This document shows, piece by piece, positions 6,134 to 8,032 of a stretch of DNA of 8,032 bases (within the stretch, counting starts at the first letter, position 1; every line of letters begins with the position of its first letter). The DNA is from CAVPEW01 sp050247895. GTDB taxonomy: Bacteria > Actinomycetota > Acidimicrobiia > Acidimicrobiales > VFJN01. A program made the position numbers and the translations under genes. Location of the stretch: assembly GCA_050247895.1 (NCBI GenBank), contig JBFWTJ010000186.1:1-8032 (forward strand). Reading direction: 5' to 3'. The notes under the pieces were generated by a model. That model saw only the letters and a list, made by a program, of their open reading frames with translations, had not been told where the DNA came from and did no database searches.

Positions 6134-7268
6134 GGGCCGTCACGCCGTCGGGGATGACCGCCTGGGGAGGCGGGCCGACGTGGGGGAAGAGGTCGAGGAA
6201 GGACCCGATGGTGATCCGGTAGCGGACGTCGTCGGGCTGGCCGTCGAACAGCTCGCGCAGCGTCGCCTGGGTGTGCCCGAAGGTGCCCTCCAGGTGGGGG
6301 TAGTCCGACCCGAACATCACGTTGCGGTAGCCCATCGAGGTGAGCGTGGGGATGGCGGTGACGTCGTGCTGGAACGAGCAGTACACCTGGCGATAGATGT
6401 ACTCCTTGGGCAGCATCTCCAGCTTCGGCCAGGCCATCACCGCGTGCTGGCGGTAGCCCTCGTTGAGCCGGTCGCCCAGGAACGGGGCCCAGGTCGCCCC
6501 GCCCTCGGCCACCAGGACCCGGAGCCCGGGGTGGCGGGCCAGGGTCCCGTTGGCCACGAGCTGCGCCGCGGCCCGCTGCCCGCCGTAGGTGGTCTCGACG
6601 TAGTTGAGGATCGCGCCGCCGGGGTTCCGGTAGATCTGGGGCGCGACCCGGTCGGTGCCGATGTGGAACGCGACGACCACGCCGCAGGCCTCCGCCGCAG
6701 CCCAGAGGGGGCCCCAGCGCTCCTCGTTCCAGTGCCCTTCGGGCGGGTCGACGGGCAGGAAGACCGCGTGGAAGCCCTCCCCGGCGCAGCGCTCGAGCTC
6801 GGCCACCGCGTCGCCGACCTCGACGAGGGGCAGCGAGGCGCAGGGCACGAGGCGAGGCGAGGCGGCGGCGATCTCCTCGGCCGCCCAGCGGTTGAGCGCC
6901 TGCGCACCCGCCCGGGCCAGCTCGGCGGAGCGGATGTAGGTGGACCACAGGCCCAGCGACGGGAAGCAGACCTCGGCCCAGATGCCCTCCTCGTCGAGGT
7001 CGGCCAGCCGGCGCGTGACGTCGCGGGCCCCGGGGGGCCGATCGCCCACCTCGATGATGTTGAGGCCCTTGTGCTCTCCCTCGCGGATCGGCTTGGGCAT
7101 GGGCCGGCGGAAGGCCTGGCCGTCGACGTGGACGGTCTCGAAGGCGCCGTCAGGGTCCTTGACGCTGCGCGGCATCCGCTCGGCCACCTCGGCGGGCAGG
7201 TAGCGGGCCCACAGGTCGTCCGGTTCGGTGAAGTGCGAATCACCGGAGTTGACCCAGATCTTCTCCAT
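6123..7268 (-). CDS. Amidohydrolase_2 family metal-dependent hydrolase/decarboxylase, second copy
   Basis: A 381-residue member of the same amidohydrolase_2 family as the gene at 216-1391 but clearly divergent from it. Landmarks are NSGDSHFTEPDDLW at residues 7-20 (H12 as first metal-strand His), VVVAFHIGTD at 197-206 (H202), VAEGGATWAPFL at 253-264 and MFGSDYPHLEG at 318-328 with the metal Asp D322. All are typical of the long actinobacterial forms that resemble ACMSD-type decarboxylases. The ATG at 7268 has a good AAAGGA ribosome-binding site (7280-7275) 6 bp upstream, and homology starts there. A longer open frame to 7766 runs antisense-like through the CoA-transferase gene in another frame and is rejected. 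It lies 53 bp downstream of the CoA-transferase in the same direction and is probably cotranscribed with it. Its substrate is unknown, presumably an intermediate of the same pathway. Confidence 0.92.
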   Translation of the reverse strand: MEKIWVNSGDSHFTEPDDLWARYLPAEVAERMPRSVKDPDGAFETVHVDGQAFRRPMPKPIREGEHKGLNIIEVGDRPPGARDVTRRLADLDEEGIWAEVCFPSLGLWSTYIRSAELARAGAQALNRWAAEEIAAASPRLVPCASLPLVEVGDAVAELERCAGEGFHAVFLPVDPPEGHWNEERWGPLWAAAEACGVVVAFHIGTDRVAPQIYRNPGGAILNYVETTYGGQRAAAQLVANGTLARHPGLRVLVAEGGATWAPFLGDRLNEGYRQHAVMAWPKLEMLPKEYIYRQVYCSFQHDVTAIPTLTSMGYRNVMFGSDYPHLEGTFGHTQATLRELFDGQPDDVRYRITIGSFLDLFPHVGPPPQAVIPDGVTAPAA

Positions 7269-7285
7269 GAGGGGTCCTTTCGTCG

Positions 7286-7303
7286 CGGGCCGCCGCAGGC
7301 CCG
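7286..7303 (-). repeat. Short GC-rich hairpin between CoA-transferase and amidohydrolase genes
   Basis: CGGGCC (7286-7291) and GGCCCG (7298-7303) pair perfectly over 6 bp around a 6-nt loop, just upstream of the AAAGGA ribosome-binding site of the amidohydrolase. No U-tract follows. It may be a weak attenuator or RNA-stability element in a two-gene transcript, or simply a by-product of high GC content. Confidence 0.25.
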
Positions 7304-7309
7304 TCGCGA

Positions 7310-7333
7310 TCAGTAGAGCGGTCAGTAGAGGGG
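7310..7333 (-). repeat. 12-bp tandem duplication at the CoA-transferase 3' end
   Basis: On the minus strand, CCCCTCTACTGA (7333-7322) is followed immediately by CCGCTCTACTGA (7321-7310), an 11 of 12 match. The first copy encodes the terminal Pro-Leu-Tyr-stop of the CoA-transferase. The second repeats the same codons and stop in frame, just past the gene end. Confidence 0.7.
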
Positions 7334-8032
7334 ACGGCTGCCGATGATCCCGGCGGCCTCGAGCCGCTCCCTCTCCTCCTCGGTCACGCCGAGGCCGGCC
7401 AGGATCGACGCGTTGTGCTCGCCCAGCAGGGGTGCCCGTGACACCAGCCAGGGTCCCGGGCGGCTCGAGAACCGGGCCGGCCAGCCGATCTGCTCGTAGC
7501 GGCCGACCACGGGGTGGTCGATCTCCTCGACGAAGCCCCGGGCCCGCAGCTCGGGCACCAGGTAGTTGTTGTTGGTGACGACCTCCGAGGCCGGCACGCC
7601 CGCCTCGGAGAGCATCGCGAGGATCTCGGCCGCCTTCGTGGTGGCGCAGAACGTGGCGAGGTGGCCGTCGATCTCGTCGTGGCGGGACCGGCGGCCCTCC
7701 AGGTGCTCGAGCGCCGGGTCCCGGGCCCAGTCCGGCGAGCCGAGGCCGGCGACGAGCCGTCGCCACTGCTCGTCGGTCTCGACGGCGATGGCCACCCAGA
7801 CCGTGTCCTGGTCGGCCGCGGCGTAGACGTTCTGGGGCGCGGCGTGGGGCGACCGGTTGCCGTCGCGGCCCAGGAGGTGGCCGTGGGCCGAGTGCTCCAG
7901 GACCATCTCGGCGCCGATGGCCAGGGCCCCGCCCGTCATGGGCGACTCGACGAGCTGGCCGGCGCCGTCACGGCGGCGGGCGTACAGGGCGAGCAGCAGC
8001 GAGATGGCCGAGGCGACGGTGGCCACCGGGTC
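7322..8032 (-). CDS. CaiB/BaiF family CoA-transferase, C-terminal part (cut by window edge)
   Basis: The last 236 residues of a family III CoA-transferase, which moves CoA from a donor thioester to a free acid and so activates the substrate. Visible are the ALYARRRDGAGQLVE segment, in which family members commonly have RxxxGxGQ, then GRDGNRSPHAAPQNVYAAAD with the GNRSP and AP-x-NVY motifs, the AVETDEQWRRLVAGLG stretch, and LLGEHNASILAGLG near the C terminus. The catalytic Asp lies in the missing N-terminal part. Family members are usually about 400 residues, so some 150-180 are outside the window. The frame stays open to position 8032, so a GTG at 8026 is an internal codon, not the start. It is upstream of, and probably cotranscribed with, the amidohydrolase at 6123-7268. 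The 3' end carries a small tandem duplication. Confidence 0.92.
   Translation of the reverse strand, partial: DPVATVASAISLLLALYARRRDGAGQLVESPMTGGALAIGAEMVLEHSAHGHLLGRDGNRSPHAAPQNVYAAADQDTVWVAIAVETDEQWRRLVAGLGSPDWARDPALEHLEGRRSRHDEIDGHLATFCATTKAAEILAMLSEAGVPASEVVTNNNYLVPELRARGFVEEIDHPVVGRYEQIGWPARFSSRPGPWLVSRAPLLGEHNASILAGLGVTEEERERLEAAGIIGSRPLY

Noticed and set aside
6848..6870. Short GAGGC microrepeat
   Set aside because: Only a few units inside a coding region, explained by GC-rich codon use.
5008..6948. 646-codon open frame on the minus strand across the dehydrogenase, hydratase and amidohydrolase genes
   Set aside because: Its translation is Arg/Gly/Ala/Pro-rich low-complexity sequence with no family motif. 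It overlaps three well-recognised genes, which is typical of a high-GC shadow frame.

Overview
The window is strongly GC-rich, with codon third positions almost all G or C, GTG starts, 4-bp start/stop overlaps and a predicted F420-dependent oxidoreductase. This points to an actinobacterium, perhaps Acidimicrobiia-like or mycobacterial-like, though the sequence does not settle the class. Apart from about 107 bp in a divergent promoter region and about 53 bp between the last two genes, it is all coding. No RNA genes, insertion sequences, CRISPR arrays or phage genes are visible.

Layout. A leftward pair occupies the left end: the N-terminal part of an enoyl-CoA hydratase (1-213, cut by the window edge), preceded by an amidohydrolase_2-family metalloenzyme (216-1391). 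A compact divergent control region follows (1392-1498). In it a 22-bp imperfect palindrome carries the predicted -35 boxes of two opposing promoters. A five-gene rightward operon then runs from 1499 to 6111: LLM-class F420-dependent oxidoreductase, DUF35 Zn-ribbon/OB-fold protein, thiolase-like 'lipid-transfer' protein, acyl-CoA dehydrogenase and enoyl-CoA hydratase. Its first three junctions are 4-bp overlaps (GTGA, GTGA, ATGA) and the last is a 2-bp gap. It meets a second leftward pair tail to tail: another amidohydrolase_2 protein (6123-7268) and the C-terminal part of a CaiB/BaiF CoA-transferase (7322 to the window edge).

How the genes may work together. The set looks like a peripheral catabolic module for a CoA-activated carboxylic acid. 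The CoA-transferase would load CoA, the dehydrogenase and hydratases would carry out alpha,beta-desaturation and hydration, and the DUF35/thiolase-like pair would cut or form a C-C bond. The F420 enzyme and the two metal-dependent hydrolases or decarboxylases would handle a ring or oxygenated part. The substrate cannot be read from the sequence. The most unusual point is that the thiolase-like protein keeps the N-terminal nucleophile-position Cys but lacks both His residues of the SCP2-thiolase active site. With its adjacent DUF35 partner, this raises the possibility of an aldolase-type or other non-thiolytic reaction, as in the steroid side-chain Ltp2/DUF35 system.
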